Assembly (NCBI GenBank): GCA_938084845.1
Contig: CALKEB010000004.1
Span: forward strand, 1-64,000
Source: an uncultured Polaribacter sp.
Lineage (GTDB): Bacteria > Bacteroidota > Bacteroidia > Flavobacteriales > Flavobacteriaceae
DNA length: 64,000 nucleotides
Reading direction: 5' to 3'
The position numbers were made by a program, and so were the translations under genes. Within the stretch, counting starts at the first letter, position 1; the number at the start of each line of letters is the position of its first letter. This document shows, piece after piece, positions 16,785-26,282 of the stretch. The notes below the pieces were generated by a model. The model made no database searches, was not told the origin of the DNA, and saw only the letters and a list, made by a program, of their open reading frames with translations.

Positions 16785-17603
16785 ATGCCAATATTTAAAA
16801 GAAATCCTTTTGGTCATTTTTTGTTTTTAAAAAAAATGATTATCAGAATTTTCGGAGTAATTTCTCATGGAAGATATCGAAAATTTAATAATCTAACTAT
16901 AGAAGGATCAGAAATATTAAGAAATTTACCAGATAAAAATGTACTTTTTATTTCTAACCATCAAACTTATTTTGCAGATGTTGCTGCAATGTTTCATGTG
17001 TTTAATGCCTCTTTAAGCGGTAGGGAAGATTCTATAAAAAATATTGGATATATATGGAATCCAAAATTAAATATTTATTTTGTAGCTGCAGGCGAAACTA
17101 TGAAGTCTGGACTTTTACCAAAAATTTTTGCGTACGCAGGTTCTGTATCTATTGAAAGAACTTGGAGAAGTGGTGGTAAGGATGTGAAGAGGCAAGTTAA
17201 AAATTCTGATATTTCTAATATTGGTAAAGCCATAAAAGATGGTTGGGTTATTACATTTCCTCAAGGCACTACAACACCTTTTAAACCAATTAGAAGAGGC
17301 ACCGCTCATATCATAAAAACATTTAAACCTGTTGTAGTACCTATTGTTATTGATGGTTTTAGACGGTCTTTTGATAAAAAAGGGCTGCGCATTAAAAGAA
17401 AGAACGTATTACAGTCTATGGTAATTAAAGATCCATTAGAAATTGATTATGAGAATGAAGATGTTATAGAAATTGTTAAAAAAATTGAAGTTGCGATTGA
17501 GCAACACCCTTCATTTTTAAAAGTACTTTCTCCAGAAGAGGCAGAAGAATATTTAAAGACAGAAGAGGAGCTTAATAAAAAGAGAACTTTTTGGAAATCT
17601 TAA
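16785..17603 (+). CDS. PlsC-like 1-acyl-glycerol-3-phosphate acyltransferase family protein
   Basis: The 272-residue protein has the acyltransferase block I NHQTYFAD (HX4D) at about residues 59-66 and a block III FPQGTTTPF, where most PlsC proteins have FPEGTRS. Basic residues SIERTWRSGG correspond to block II. It probably acylates lysophosphatidate or a related membrane lipid acceptor. The Glu-to-Gln change in block III is notable but does not remove the catalytic His-Asp. A strong terminator follows. Confidence 0.82.
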   Translation: MPIFKRNPFGHFLFLKKMIIRIFGVISHGRYRKFNNLTIEGSEILRNLPDKNVLFISNHQTYFADVAAMFHVFNASLSGREDSIKNIGYIWNPKLNIYFVAAGETMKSGLLPKIFAYAGSVSIERTWRSGGKDVKRQVKNSDISNIGKAIKDGWVITFPQGTTTPFKPIRRGTAHIIKTFKPVVVPIVIDGFRRSFDKKGLRIKRKNVLQSMVIKDPLEIDYENEDVIEIVKKIEVAIEQHPSFLKVLSPEEAEEYLKTEEELNKKRTFWKS

Positions 17604-17620
17604 TGTAGTATATTTCTACT

Positions 17621-17655
17621 AAAAAAAGCTTCACTTAATAAGTGAAGCTTTTTTT
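17621..17655. terminator. Bidirectional intrinsic terminator
   Basis: An 11-bp perfect stem AAGCTTCACTT/AAGTGAAGCTT with a 3-base loop, flanked by A7 on the left and T runs on the right. It serves both the acyltransferase gene (plus) and fahA (minus), which converge here. Confidence 0.9.
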
Positions 17656-17672
17656 GTTATTAAAACCTACTA

Positions 17673-18950
17673 TTATTTTGCAGGTAATATTTTACCAATA
17701 CACTCCCCAAATCCAATACGAACTTTATCATTTTTACAATGTGCTCTCATAATAACCGTATCATTGTCATTAATGAATTTTCGGGTGGTGCCATCTTTTA
17801 ATGTGATAGGATTTTGACCTTTCCAAGTTAACTCTAACATAGACCCAAAACTATCTTTGGTTGGGCCAGATATAGTTCCTGATCCCATCATATCTCCAGA
17901 TTCTACAGGGCAACCATTAACAGTGTGATGTGCTAATTGTTGTGCCATAGTCCAATACATATACTTAAAGTTAGAATTTGCAACTACAGTTTCTTCTCCG
18001 TTTTCTGGTTGAATGCCTACTTGTAAATGAATGTCATAGCTCCCTTTTCCTTTTTGTTTTAAATACGGTAATGGTTCATGCACTTGCTTTGGGTTTTCAG
18101 TTCTAAATGGCTCTAAAGCATCTAAAGTTACAATCCAAGGTGAAATTGTAGATGCAAAACTTTTTCCTAAAAAAGGGCCAAGAGGAACATACTCCCAAGC
18201 TTGAATATCTCTTGCAGACCAATCATTAAATTGTACCAAACCAAAAATATATTCTTCGGCTTCTTCAATAGGTATGCGCTCTCCTAAAACATTGGCATCT
18301 GTGGTAATAAAAGCCATTTCTAGTTCAAAGTCCAATAGTTTAGTGGGGCCAAAACCTGGAGTTTTGCTTCCCTCTACAGGTCTTGTTTGTCCATAAGGTC
18401 TACTAATTGGTGTTCCTGAAGGAATAATAGAAGAACTTCTACCATGATACCCTATTGGAATATGAAGCCAATTTGGGAGTAGTGCATTTTCTGGTTCTCT
18501 AAATAAAGAACCCACATTGGTAGCATGTTCTTTGCTCGCATAGAAATCTGTATAATCTCCTACAGCTACTGGCAATAACATTTCTACTTCATCCATTCTA
18601 AAGATAATTTTATCTTTATGATCGGCATTGTCTCTTAACGTTCCGTTAGTTACATCAAAAACTTCTGCGATTCTATTTCTTACTAAACGCCAAGTTTTTC
18701 TTCCGTCTGCAATAAAATCATTTAAGTTATCTTGTAAAAACATATCATCTGTTAATGGAATACCTTCAAAATAGCCCAGTTGATGAAATGCTCCTAAATC
18801 AATAGCAAAGTCACCAATTCTAGTTCCAATTGTAATAATATCGTCTCTAGTAATAAATACCCCAAAAGGAATATTCTGAATTGGAAAATCTGAATTTTCA
18901 TCGACTTTTAACCAAGATTTTCTTTTTGGATTATTTGCAGTTATAATCAT
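17673..18950 (-). CDS. fahA: Fumarylacetoacetase
   Basis: Last enzyme of tyrosine/homogentisate catabolism, cleaving fumarylacetoacetate to fumarate and acetoacetate. The 425-residue length is typical of the eukaryote-like FAH. Motifs are DFYASKEHATNVG (catalytic His and metal Asp), IPIGYHGRSSS, ELEMAFI (metal Glu), FNDWSARDIQAWEYVPLGPFLGKSF and SGTISGP. Other pathway genes are not adjacent. A CAAACCTA match (18974-18981) to a minus-strand -7 element lies upstream, but the -33 spacing is long. Confidence 0.96.
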   Translation of the reverse strand: MIITANNPKRKSWLKVDENSDFPIQNIPFGVFITRDDIITIGTRIGDFAIDLGAFHQLGYFEGIPLTDDMFLQDNLNDFIADGRKTWRLVRNRIAEVFDVTNGTLRDNADHKDKIIFRMDEVEMLLPVAVGDYTDFYASKEHATNVGSLFREPENALLPNWLHIPIGYHGRSSSIIPSGTPISRPYGQTRPVEGSKTPGFGPTKLLDFELEMAFITTDANVLGERIPIEEAEEYIFGLVQFNDWSARDIQAWEYVPLGPFLGKSFASTISPWIVTLDALEPFRTENPKQVHEPLPYLKQKGKGSYDIHLQVGIQPENGEETVVANSNFKYMYWTMAQQLAHHTVNGCPVESGDMMGSGTISGPTKDSFGSMLELTWKGQNPITLKDGTTRKFINDNDTVIMRAHCKNDKVRIGFGECIGKILPAK

Positions 18951-19116
18951 TTCGTTTTAATTTTCAATTTATTCAAACCTACATAATTTTTGATCATTTT
19001 TAAACAAAAAATTCTTAAAAAAATAAAAATATATCAACTTTAATATATTTCTCGTAATTATTAATAACTTGTTAAAAACATGGCAAGAAACCCTTTATTA
19101 AGACTTCATTTTTAAT

Positions 19117-19124
19117 TATTTTTG
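19117..19124 (+). promoter_or_regulatory. Candidate -7 element of glyA
   Basis: TATTTTTG matches TAnnTTTG 22 bases before the start codon. The -33 region is only a weak match (TTTA). Confidence 0.35.
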
Positions 19125-19146
19125 TAAACTACTAAATAATAGCAAA

Positions 19147-20421
19147 ATGCAAATAGACAATCAAATTTTTGACCTTATTCAAGAAGAAAAGGAAAGACAA
19201 TTAAATGGTTTAGAATTAATAGCATCTGAGAACTTTGTGAGCGATCAAGTAATGCGAGCTCAAGGATCTATTGTTACCAATAAATATGCTGAAGGATATC
19301 CTGGAAAAAGGTATTATGGAGGTTGTGAAATTGTAGATATTATAGAGCAAATAGCCATTGATAGAGCTAAAGAATTATTTGGAGCAGAATATGTAAACGT
19401 TCAGCCTCATTCTGGTTCACAAGCCAATACAGCTGTTTTTGCAGCTTGTTTAAAGCCAGGAGACAAAATATTAGGCTTTGATTTATCTCATGGAGGGCAT
19501 TTAACACATGGCTCTCCAGTAAATTTTTCTGGTAAGTTATATGAAACTTCTTTTTACGGCGTAGAAAAAGAAACAGGGGTTTTAAATTATGATAAAATTC
19601 AAGAAACTGCTACTGCTGAATTGCCTAATCTAATTATTGCTGGTGCTTCTGCCTATTCTAGAGATATTGATTTTAAAAGGTTTAGAGAGATTGCAGATTC
19701 TGTTGGTGCGCTATTAATGGCAGATATTTCACATCCAGCAGGAATGATAGCAAAGGGTATTTTAAATGATCCAATTCCTCATTGTCATATTGTAACTTCT
19801 ACAACCCATAAAACATTAAGAGGTCCAAGAGGTGGTATTATAATGGTTGGTAAAGATTTCGAAAACCCTTTTGGGGAAACATTAAAAAGTGGTAAACCTA
19901 AAATGATGTCTATGTTGTTAAACTCTGCTGTTTTTCCAGGAAATCAAGGAGGACCGTTAGAACATGTTATTGCCGCAAAAGCAATTGCTTTTGGAGAGGC
20001 ATTAACAGATGAGTTTTTAGAATATCAAATTCAAGTAAAAGAAAATGCTGCAGCAATGGCTAAAGCATTTGTAGCAAGAGGGTACGATTTAATTTCTGGC
20101 GGTACTGATAACCATTGCATGTTAATTGATCTTAGAAATAAAAATATTTCGGGTAAAGATGCAGAAATCGCATTGGGTAAAGCAGACATTACAGTAAACA
20201 AAAACATGGTTCCTTTTGATGATAAAAGTCCGTTTGTAACTTCTGGTATTCGTGTTGGGACACCTGCGATTACAACTCGTGGTTTAAAAACTGAAGACAT
20301 GGAAGCTGTTGTAAACTTCATAGATGAAGCCATACAAAATGCAGATAATGATGAGGCGTTGCATGAAATAGGAGAGCGTGTTTCTGATATGATGCGTTCT
20401 AGAAGACTTTTTGTAATGTAA
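19147..20421 (+). CDS. glyA: Serine hydroxymethyltransferase
   Basis: PLP enzyme interconverting serine and glycine with tetrahydrofolate as one-carbon acceptor. At 424 residues it shows [48 protein letters not shown] and the PLP-lysine signature [13 protein letters not shown]. It is monocistronic, with TATTTTTG at 19117-19124 as a candidate -7 element and a strong terminator after the stop. I saw no glycine or folate riboswitch in the 196-base leader. Confidence 0.97.
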   Translation: MQIDNQIFDLIQEEKERQLNGLELIASENFVSDQVMRAQGSIVTNKYAEGYPGKRYYGGCEIVDIIEQIAIDRAKELFGAEYVNVQPHSGSQANTAVFAACLKPGDKILGFDLSHGGHLTHGSPVNFSGKLYETSFYGVEKETGVLNYDKIQETATAELPNLIIAGASAYSRDIDFKRFREIADSVGALLMADISHPAGMIAKGILNDPIPHCHIVTSTTHKTLRGPRGGIIMVGKDFENPFGETLKSGKPKMMSMLLNSAVFPGNQGGPLEHVIAAKAIAFGEALTDEFLEYQIQVKENAAAMAKAFVARGYDLISGGTDNHCMLIDLRNKNISGKDAEIALGKADITVNKNMVPFDDKSPFVTSGIRVGTPAITTRGLKTEDMEAVVNFIDEAIQNADNDEALHEIGERVSDMMRSRRLFVM

Positions 20422-20437
20422 ACGTATTCCAATACAA

Positions 20438-20475
20438 ATAAAAAAAGCATCAAGAATTTCTTGATGCTTTTTTTA
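20438..20475. terminator. Bidirectional terminator between glyA and rmuC
   Basis: GCATCAAGAA (20447-20456) pairs with TTCTTGATGC (20458-20467), with an A run before and T7 after. It is shared by the converging glyA and rmuC genes. Confidence 0.88.
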
Positions 20476-20491
20476 TTAAAATTGTGGAGTA

Positions 20492-21832
20492 CTATTCGTT
20501 TAATTCTGCTCTGTTGATAATATTCTCTGGCATAGATTTTTTCGCTTTCGCCCCCATTTTCTTTAATTTCTCTACACTTGTAATCAGATTTCCTCTTCCA
20601 TCAAAAAGTTTATTCATTGCATTGGAATATTCTTTTTTACTATCGTCTATTCTTTTTCCAATGCCTACTAAATCAGCAAGCAATCCTTGAAACTTGTCGT
20701 AAAGAGCACCAGCTTGTCTTGCAATTTCTATTGCATTTCGTTGTTGTTTTTCGTTATTCCACATCGAATCTATAGTTCTTAATGTAGCCAATAGAGTAGA
20801 AGGAGTAACAATAACAATATTTTTTTCAAACGCTTTATTATATAAATGGTTATCTGCATTTAAAGCCACTGCAAATGCTGGTTCTATAGGTATAAACAGC
20901 AATACAAAATCAGGAGAATCTATTTGATGTATGTCTTCATATTTTTTATCTGAAAGTTGTTCAATATGTCTTTTTAAAGAATTTATGTGCTCTTTTAAGT
21001 GCTGATTTTTTAAAGTTTCTTCCTCTTCATTAATAAAACGCTCATAAGCAACTAAAGATACTTTAGAATCTACAATCATTTTTTTATTATCTGGCAGTTG
21101 GATAACTACATCAGGTATTACTCTTTTTCCATCTTCTGAAGTGAAACTCTGTTGCACAAAATATTCTCTATCTTTTTCTAAACCTGACTTCTCTAAAACA
21201 CGCTCTAACACCAATTCGCCCCAATTTCCTTGCATTTTTGTATCCCCTTTTAATGCTTTAGTTAGGTTTATCGTATCCTTACTCATTTGGGCATTTAATT
21301 GCTCTAAATTTTTTAGCTGAGTTTCTAAAGCAGACTGAAAACCTGCTCTTTTTAAATCGCTATCCGAAACCTTTTTCTCAAAATTTTGAATTTTCTTTTC
21401 TAAAGGTTCTAAAATATTTTTAATATTTTCTCTGTTCTGATGGGTAAATTTGGTAGACTTCTCTTCAAGAATTTTATTGGCTAATACTTCAAAATCGTTG
21501 GTAAATTTTTTCTGTAAATTTTCTACTTCTTTTTGATGTTCTTCTAATTTTTTTTTAAGGTATTTTATTTCAGAATCTTGTATGCTGTTTTTTTGTAGCA
21601 AGTGTTCTTTTTCTTGCTGATTCTTTTTAACCTCAGTTTGTAAGTTTGTATAATTATTTTCAACAGCCTCTTTTGATTGTTGCGATAATAATATTCTTTC
21701 TTCTAGTGTAGATTTTTCTTTTTCTAAACTTGTTTTTTCTTTTTCAAAATTAATTTTTGCTAATAGCTTACCCACATAAAGTCCTATGACGCTAAAAATC
21801 AGTCCTATTAAAAAGTATGTAATTAATTCCAT
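20492..21832 (-). CDS. rmuC: DNA recombination protein RmuC
   Basis: An RmuC-family protein that limits inversions at short repeats in E. coli, with a predicted endonuclease-like core. The sequence shows an N-terminal membrane helix (ITYFLIGLIFSVIGLYVG), a long coiled coil (about residues 25-190), then the conserved core with MQGNWGELVLERVLEKSGL, PDVVIQLPDNKKMIVDSKVSL and FVLLFIPIEPAF. The reading frame extends to 21895, but it would then overlap the divergent acyltransferase. ATG at 21832 (or 21835) starts just before the membrane helix. Confidence 0.92.
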   Translation of the reverse strand: MELITYFLIGLIFSVIGLYVGKLLAKINFEKEKTSLEKEKSTLEERILLSQQSKEAVENNYTNLQTEVKKNQQEKEHLLQKNSIQDSEIKYLKKKLEEHQKEVENLQKKFTNDFEVLANKILEEKSTKFTHQNRENIKNILEPLEKKIQNFEKKVSDSDLKRAGFQSALETQLKNLEQLNAQMSKDTINLTKALKGDTKMQGNWGELVLERVLEKSGLEKDREYFVQQSFTSEDGKRVIPDVVIQLPDNKKMIVDSKVSLVAYERFINEEEETLKNQHLKEHINSLKRHIEQLSDKKYEDIHQIDSPDFVLLFIPIEPAFAVALNADNHLYNKAFEKNIVIVTPSTLLATLRTIDSMWNNEKQQRNAIEIARQAGALYDKFQGLLADLVGIGKRIDDSKKEYSNAMNKLFDGRGNLITSVEKLKKMGAKAKKSMPENIINRAELNE

Positions 21833-21879
21833 CATTGTGTCAAATTTAGTCCTTAAATTTATAACTTTTAAAACAGAGA

Positions 21880-22419
21880 ATGAAACGATTCGCAAAATTT
21901 ATATTCTTTACTATTTTAGGCTGGAAAATTGAAGGTACTTTTCCAAAAGAGATTAAAAAATACATTGTTATTGCTGCACCTCATACAAGTTGGTTAGACT
22001 TTCCTATTGCTATTTTTACAAGACTATGTACAGGAGTTATGATTCATTTTATTGGAAAATCATCTTTATTCAAAGGTCCTTTTGGATTTATTTTTAGAGC
22101 TTTAGGAGGAACACCAGTGCATAGAGATAAAAACAATGATACAGTAAAGTCTATTGTTACACTATTTCAAAGTAAAAAAGAATTTAGATTGGGTTTATCT
22201 CCAGAAGGAACAAGACAAAAAGTTTCTCAGTGGAAAACAGGTTTTTACTATATCGCTAAAGGTGCCAATGTGCCAATAGTAATGGCAACATTAGATTTTG
22301 AATTTAAAAAAGTAAAAATAGCAGCACCATTTTATCCAACTGATCACAAAGAAAAAGATTTCGAAGTTTTTAAAGCATTTTATGCCAATGTAAAAGGTAG
22401 AAACCCTGAATTGTCTTAA
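21880..22419 (+). CDS. PlsC-family glycerol acyltransferase
   Basis: A compact 179-residue acyltransferase with block I APHTSWLDF (HX4D) and block III LSPEGTR, both intact. It begins MKRFAKFIFFTILGWKIEG. The acceptor is not clear from sequence: this short subfamily in Bacteroidota is usually annotated as a 1-acyl-sn-glycerol-3-phosphate acyltransferase-like protein. It is a paralogue of the longer acyltransferase at 16785 and diverges from rmuC with a 47-base gap. Confidence 0.82.
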   Translation: MKRFAKFIFFTILGWKIEGTFPKEIKKYIVIAAPHTSWLDFPIAIFTRLCTGVMIHFIGKSSLFKGPFGFIFRALGGTPVHRDKNNDTVKSIVTLFQSKKEFRLGLSPEGTRQKVSQWKTGFYYIAKGANVPIVMATLDFEFKKVKIAAPFYPTDHKEKDFEVFKAFYANVKGRNPELS

Positions 22420-22556
22420 TAAGCTGTATTTCAATACTTTAAAACTATAGTTTATGTATAACAACAGTACATAGACTTACTAGAAAAAAAAATGATTTAA
22501 TAATCAAAACGCAAAACATTTTTTTAAAAAGCCTTGAATACATTTATTATTGTAGT

Positions 22557-23600
22557 TTATTTGATTGTAAGTTTCCCGATTTTATTTTGGCCACTTAGCC
22601 AAGCTGTATTTTTATCTACAAAGGTTATTGCATAAAAACCTTTTTTAGAAACTTCTACCCAGCTAACTCCACCATCATTAGAATAAGAAATTCCTGTTTT
22701 ACCCACTGCAAAGACCTCTTTTCCACCTGAATTTGGTACATACTTTACTGCGCTTTTGTAATTAGGGTTTTTTCCATCTGCAACGAGTTGCCAAGTTCTT
22801 CCACCATCAGTAGTAATGGCTTTGTTTGCTTGGTTTTCTTTTGGCTTTGAATAGTCACCACCAATAACTATTCCTGTAGTTGAGTTATAAAAGTCAATAG
22901 AATAAATTCCTTGAGGACCATTACCTTGTATTATAGGAGTATCATATACTTGCCAAGTAAAACCAAAATCGTCTGACTTTAAAATTCGCGCTCTTTTTCC
23001 GCCTGAAGCAATCCAAACAGTACTGTCTATTGTTTTAATATTGGTATTACTGGCAGCAAAAAAAGCTTCTCCATTTTCAATAGGAGGTAGTTTAGCGCAT
23101 GGTATTTTATGCCAAGTAGTACCAGCATCCTTTGTAATTAGGATAGAAGCACAATTTTCTGTTGGGTCACCAACTGCAATACCATGAAGATTATCATCAA
23201 AAAAAGTAATTGCATCGTAAAAAACGTTTTCATTTTCTTCTTTATAAACCAATTTATGGTGGTCTTTAGTAATTTTATACAACAAAGCAGGATTTCCTGT
23301 AGCTAAAGCAAAATAATTGTTGCCATTAAATGCTACGCTTCTAAAGTGAGGTATTAAAGTATCTGCATACACAATATTTTGAAGATGTAAATCAGAATTT
23401 TCATTCGTTTTAAAGCCGATATTTCCCCTAGATCCTGCATAAAAAATACGTAAACTATCTGAAGCATATATAGCTCTAATACTAGAATTTGCAATCTTAA
23501 ACTCTTTAATATCAACATTGGTTATTATTCTTGACGTGTATTTTTGATTGCATGCAGAAAAACAAACAAATGTGATAATATATAGCGCTATTCTTTTCAT
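22557..23600 (-). CDS. YCF48/BNR-type beta-propeller lipoprotein
   Basis: A 347-residue predicted lipoprotein from ATG 23600 (MKRIALYIITFVCFSAC lipobox). It contains repeated Asp-box-like units such as ITKDAGTTWHKI, KSDDFGFTWQVY, TTDGGRTWQLV and YSNDGGVSWVEV, indicating a multi-bladed propeller as in YCF48-like and BNR proteins. Annotation pipelines often call these oxidoreductase, but there is no redox motif. It is likely a surface or periplasmic scaffold. It diverges from the patatin gene with 45 bases between starts. Confidence 0.8.
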   Translation of the reverse strand: MKRIALYIITFVCFSACNQKYTSRIITNVDIKEFKIANSSIRAIYASDSLRIFYAGSRGNIGFKTNENSDLHLQNIVYADTLIPHFRSVAFNGNNYFALATGNPALLYKITKDHHKLVYKEENENVFYDAITFFDDNLHGIAVGDPTENCASILITKDAGTTWHKIPCAKLPPIENGEAFFAASNTNIKTIDSTVWIASGGKRARILKSDDFGFTWQVYDTPIIQGNGPQGIYSIDFYNSTTGIVIGGDYSKPKENQANKAITTDGGRTWQLVADGKNPNYKSAVKYVPNSGGKEVFAVGKTGISYSNDGGVSWVEVSKKGFYAITFVDKNTAWLSGQNKIGKLTIK

Positions 23601-23645
23601 TTTTGATATTTTTATTCCTCTAAAATAATAAATCATTTAGAGACT

Positions 23646-24605
23646 ATGAAAAAAGCATTGGTTATTTCTGGAGGAGGAAGTAAAGGAGCATTTGCAGGAG
23701 GAGTTGCACAGTATTTAATGAACGAAGAAAATAAAGATTATGATTTATTTTTAGGAACTTCTACAGGTAGCTTAATGGTTTCTCATTTAGCATTAAATAG
23801 GTTAGATGAACTAAAGGAGTTATATACCAATGTAAATCAGAAAACAATTTTTAGTATCAATCCTTTTAAAATTAAAAGAGTTTCTGGAGAAAAAGTAATT
23901 AGTATTCATCATTTTAATGTGTTGCGAAATTTTTTTAGAGGAAAAAATACTTTTGGAGAGAGTAAAAACCTTAGAAAGTTAATTAGACGTAACATAACAA
24001 AAAAAATGTTTGAAGAAATACAAGCAAAAAATAAGGAAATTGTAGTTACAGTATCCAATTTAACTGCGAATCAGATTGAGTATAAATCGAGCAATGAAAG
24101 CACTTATGAAGATTTTTTAGATTGGATTTGGGGTTCATGCAATTATGCACCATTTATGAGTGTTTTAAACAAAAATAAGCAACAATATGCTGATGGTGGT
24201 TTCGGTTCATTAATTCCGATAAGAGAGGCTATTTTAAGAGGTGCAACAGAAATTGATGCTATAATTTTAGAAACAGAAGTAACCCAATTTAATAGATTGC
24301 CCTCTAAAAACCCTTTTTCCTTATTGTTTGATGTTTTTGATTTTATGCTTACTCATGTAGAAAAACACAACATAACCATTGGTAAATTAGCAGCTAAACA
24401 TAAAAATGTTAAGTTAAATTTATATTATACACCTACAATTTTAACAACAAATTCATTAGTTTTTGATCAAAAATTAATGAGAAAATGGTGGTTGTCTGGT
24501 TTTGAGTTCGCAAAATCAAAACAAGAAGAGCTAATGAGTGATTTTAGACCAGATATTCTTACCGACAAAGAGGTGATAGAAGGAAGGCAACAACTTAAAG
24601 ATTAA
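23646..24605 (+). CDS. Patatin-like phospholipase
   Basis: A serine hydrolase of 319 residues with the oxyanion-hole motif GGGSKGAFAGG at about 8-18, the nucleophile elbow GTSTGS, and the catalytic-dyad aspartate in ADGGFGS. The likely activity is acyl-ester hydrolysis on lipids. No signal peptide is seen, so it is cytosolic or associated with the inner face of the membrane. Its end is 7 bases from the end of the convergent S41 protease gene. Confidence 0.92.
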   Translation: MKKALVISGGGSKGAFAGGVAQYLMNEENKDYDLFLGTSTGSLMVSHLALNRLDELKELYTNVNQKTIFSINPFKIKRVSGEKVISIHHFNVLRNFFRGKNTFGESKNLRKLIRRNITKKMFEEIQAKNKEIVVTVSNLTANQIEYKSSNESTYEDFLDWIWGSCNYAPFMSVLNKNKQQYADGGFGSLIPIREAILRGATEIDAIILETEVTQFNRLPSKNPFSLLFDVFDFMLTHVEKHNITIGKLAAKHKNVKLNLYYTPTILTTNSLVFDQKLMRKWWLSGFEFAKSKQEELMSDFRPDILTDKEVIEGRQQLKD

Positions 24606-24612
24606 CCTTACA

Positions 24613-26094
24613 TTACCTTAAAGGAAATTCTATTATTTCAGATATCATTCTGTTACTCGCTGGTGTTGCTAACTTCGAATCATAAATTTCGTTTAAAAAA
24701 TATTGTTTTTTAGTATTTGTATTTTCTTTTGCACCAGTTATAATGTATTCTAATGTTCTTGCTAATAAAGGTTCTGATGGCGCTCCTAATATTCCTAAAT
24801 TTTCGAAATCTTCTCTAAGTTCAATACCTGATATATCTATTCCAGGTGAAATTCCATTTGGATAATTTTCATTAATTTTGTTTGTGATTTCTAATACCAA
24901 TGGCTGTAAAGCATACCGATGATCGGTGTTAAAATTACTTCCTGTTTTTCTTAAATTATCAGAATCATATAATGTTAAAGAGCCTACTTGTTTTCCAACT
25001 GTTTTTGCACCAACCAATTTTACATCTATATATGCGCTTAATGCATTGATAACCAATTCAGAAGCAGAGGCTGTTGCACTAGAGGTAATAATGTAAACAC
25101 GATTTAATTCAAGACTTTTTATTGATTCTTCTACTAAAACGGAACCATTTGAATCTGTATTTCTAATTTTATTTGTAAAGTTATTTATAAAAAGTTCTGG
25201 TGGATTTGCATTGCGTATTTTTTGATTCCAAAGTTCTTTAGAAAATACCATATCTGTAAATTGGCCAGTAATCATGCTACCTAAGTAAGTAGCTGTTTTT
25301 GTAGAACCTCCAGGATTATATCTTAAATCTATAATTAAATCATTTATATTTTGTGCTTTAAAATTAGAAAATACTGCATTTAATTCAGCATCATAATTAC
25401 TAGCAAATTGATTATACATAAAGTATCCAATCTTTTGGTTATTTACCTCAATAGTTTTGTGAATAGCAATAGGATTCTCTTGTAAATCTGTTTTTTCTAG
25501 TGTAACAAAATCTCCATTATCAATAGGATCTCCATTATTATAATCTGCAAACCCCATCGTATACGTTGTATTCTCCGAAAATAGAAGTGTTCTAAAATTA
25601 TTTTCTGTTAGTTGTTGTCCGTTTATGGTAGTAAAAAGCTGCCCTCTAGTAATGTTTTTCGATGCTGCATCTGAATTTTGAACAACATAGCGAACGTAAC
25701 CAAAAACGTTATTGGTAAGTGTTTTATACCTTACCAGTCCAAACTCTATTCCATTACTTAAATTAAGACCTTGAAAAGAATTTTCCAACCTAATATAATC
25801 ATCAACAATTACAGAAAAACGATCTTCAGGTCTATTTAATAAATTTTCAAAAACGGTTTCGGGTTCTGTAAAGTTTCTAAAATAAGTATACAACTCATTA
25901 AAAGTACCGAAACGATTGTCTGCCAAATCTGGGACCTCTTCTTGCCAATAGTAGAAAACATTAAGGCCTTTCCAAATAAAATAATTTATATCATCTTGGA
26001 CATTTACCTCTAACATAGGTTCTAAAGGTGTTTTTTCGCAACTTGTTACCGTAAATAAGTAAAGAATTAAAAAAGTTTTTAAAAGTGTTTTCAT
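24613..26094 (-). CDS. S41-family (C-terminal processing) peptidase lipoprotein
   Basis: A 493-residue lipoprotein (MKTLLKTFLILYLFTVTSC). It has a PDZ-like N-terminal region (about 90-190), then the tail-specific protease core: LIIDLRYNPGGST, the nucleophile Ser in ITSSATASASEL, and GAKTVGKQVGS, which supplies the catalytic lysine. The substrate is not known. The Met at 26094 is preferred over the frame start at 26127 because it begins the signal peptide. Confidence 0.9.
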   Translation of the reverse strand: MKTLLKTFLILYLFTVTSCEKTPLEPMLEVNVQDDINYFIWKGLNVFYYWQEEVPDLADNRFGTFNELYTYFRNFTEPETVFENLLNRPEDRFSVIVDDYIRLENSFQGLNLSNGIEFGLVRYKTLTNNVFGYVRYVVQNSDAASKNITRGQLFTTINGQQLTENNFRTLLFSENTTYTMGFADYNNGDPIDNGDFVTLEKTDLQENPIAIHKTIEVNNQKIGYFMYNQFASNYDAELNAVFSNFKAQNINDLIIDLRYNPGGSTKTATYLGSMITGQFTDMVFSKELWNQKIRNANPPELFINNFTNKIRNTDSNGSVLVEESIKSLELNRVYIITSSATASASELVINALSAYIDVKLVGAKTVGKQVGSLTLYDSDNLRKTGSNFNTDHRYALQPLVLEITNKINENYPNGISPGIDISGIELREDFENLGILGAPSEPLLARTLEYIITGAKENTNTKKQYFLNEIYDSKLATPASNRMISEIIEFPLR

Positions 26095-26197
26095 AATGGA
26101 TGAGGTTATTATATGTAATTTTTCCAATTTTATAAATCGGTGTCAATTAATTTTTTTCCGTATTGCAATGTAATTATTTTTATTTTTTCAGATACTT

Positions 26198-26223
26198 TGT
26201 AACAAAATAAATAGTTAATCGTC
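26198..26223 (+). promoter_or_regulatory. ECF-type promoter TGTAAC-N16-CGTC of the sigma operon
   Basis: TGTAAC at 26198-26203 and CGTC at 26220-26223, 16 bases apart, 60 bases before the sigma factor start codon. ECF sigma factors usually transcribe their own operon, and the same element recurs before the DUF4870 gene and the MacB-like operon. Identity as the target of this sigma factor is inferred. Confidence 0.65.
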
Positions 26224-26282
26224 CTAATAATGTAAACCTAATAGAATATATTTCAGATTATTAGTGTAAACATGTTGTTTTT

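Noticed and set aside
20031-20453. 140-codon minus-strand frame over glyA
   Set aside because: Antisense to a highly conserved gene and reaching across its terminator, so it is not a separate gene.
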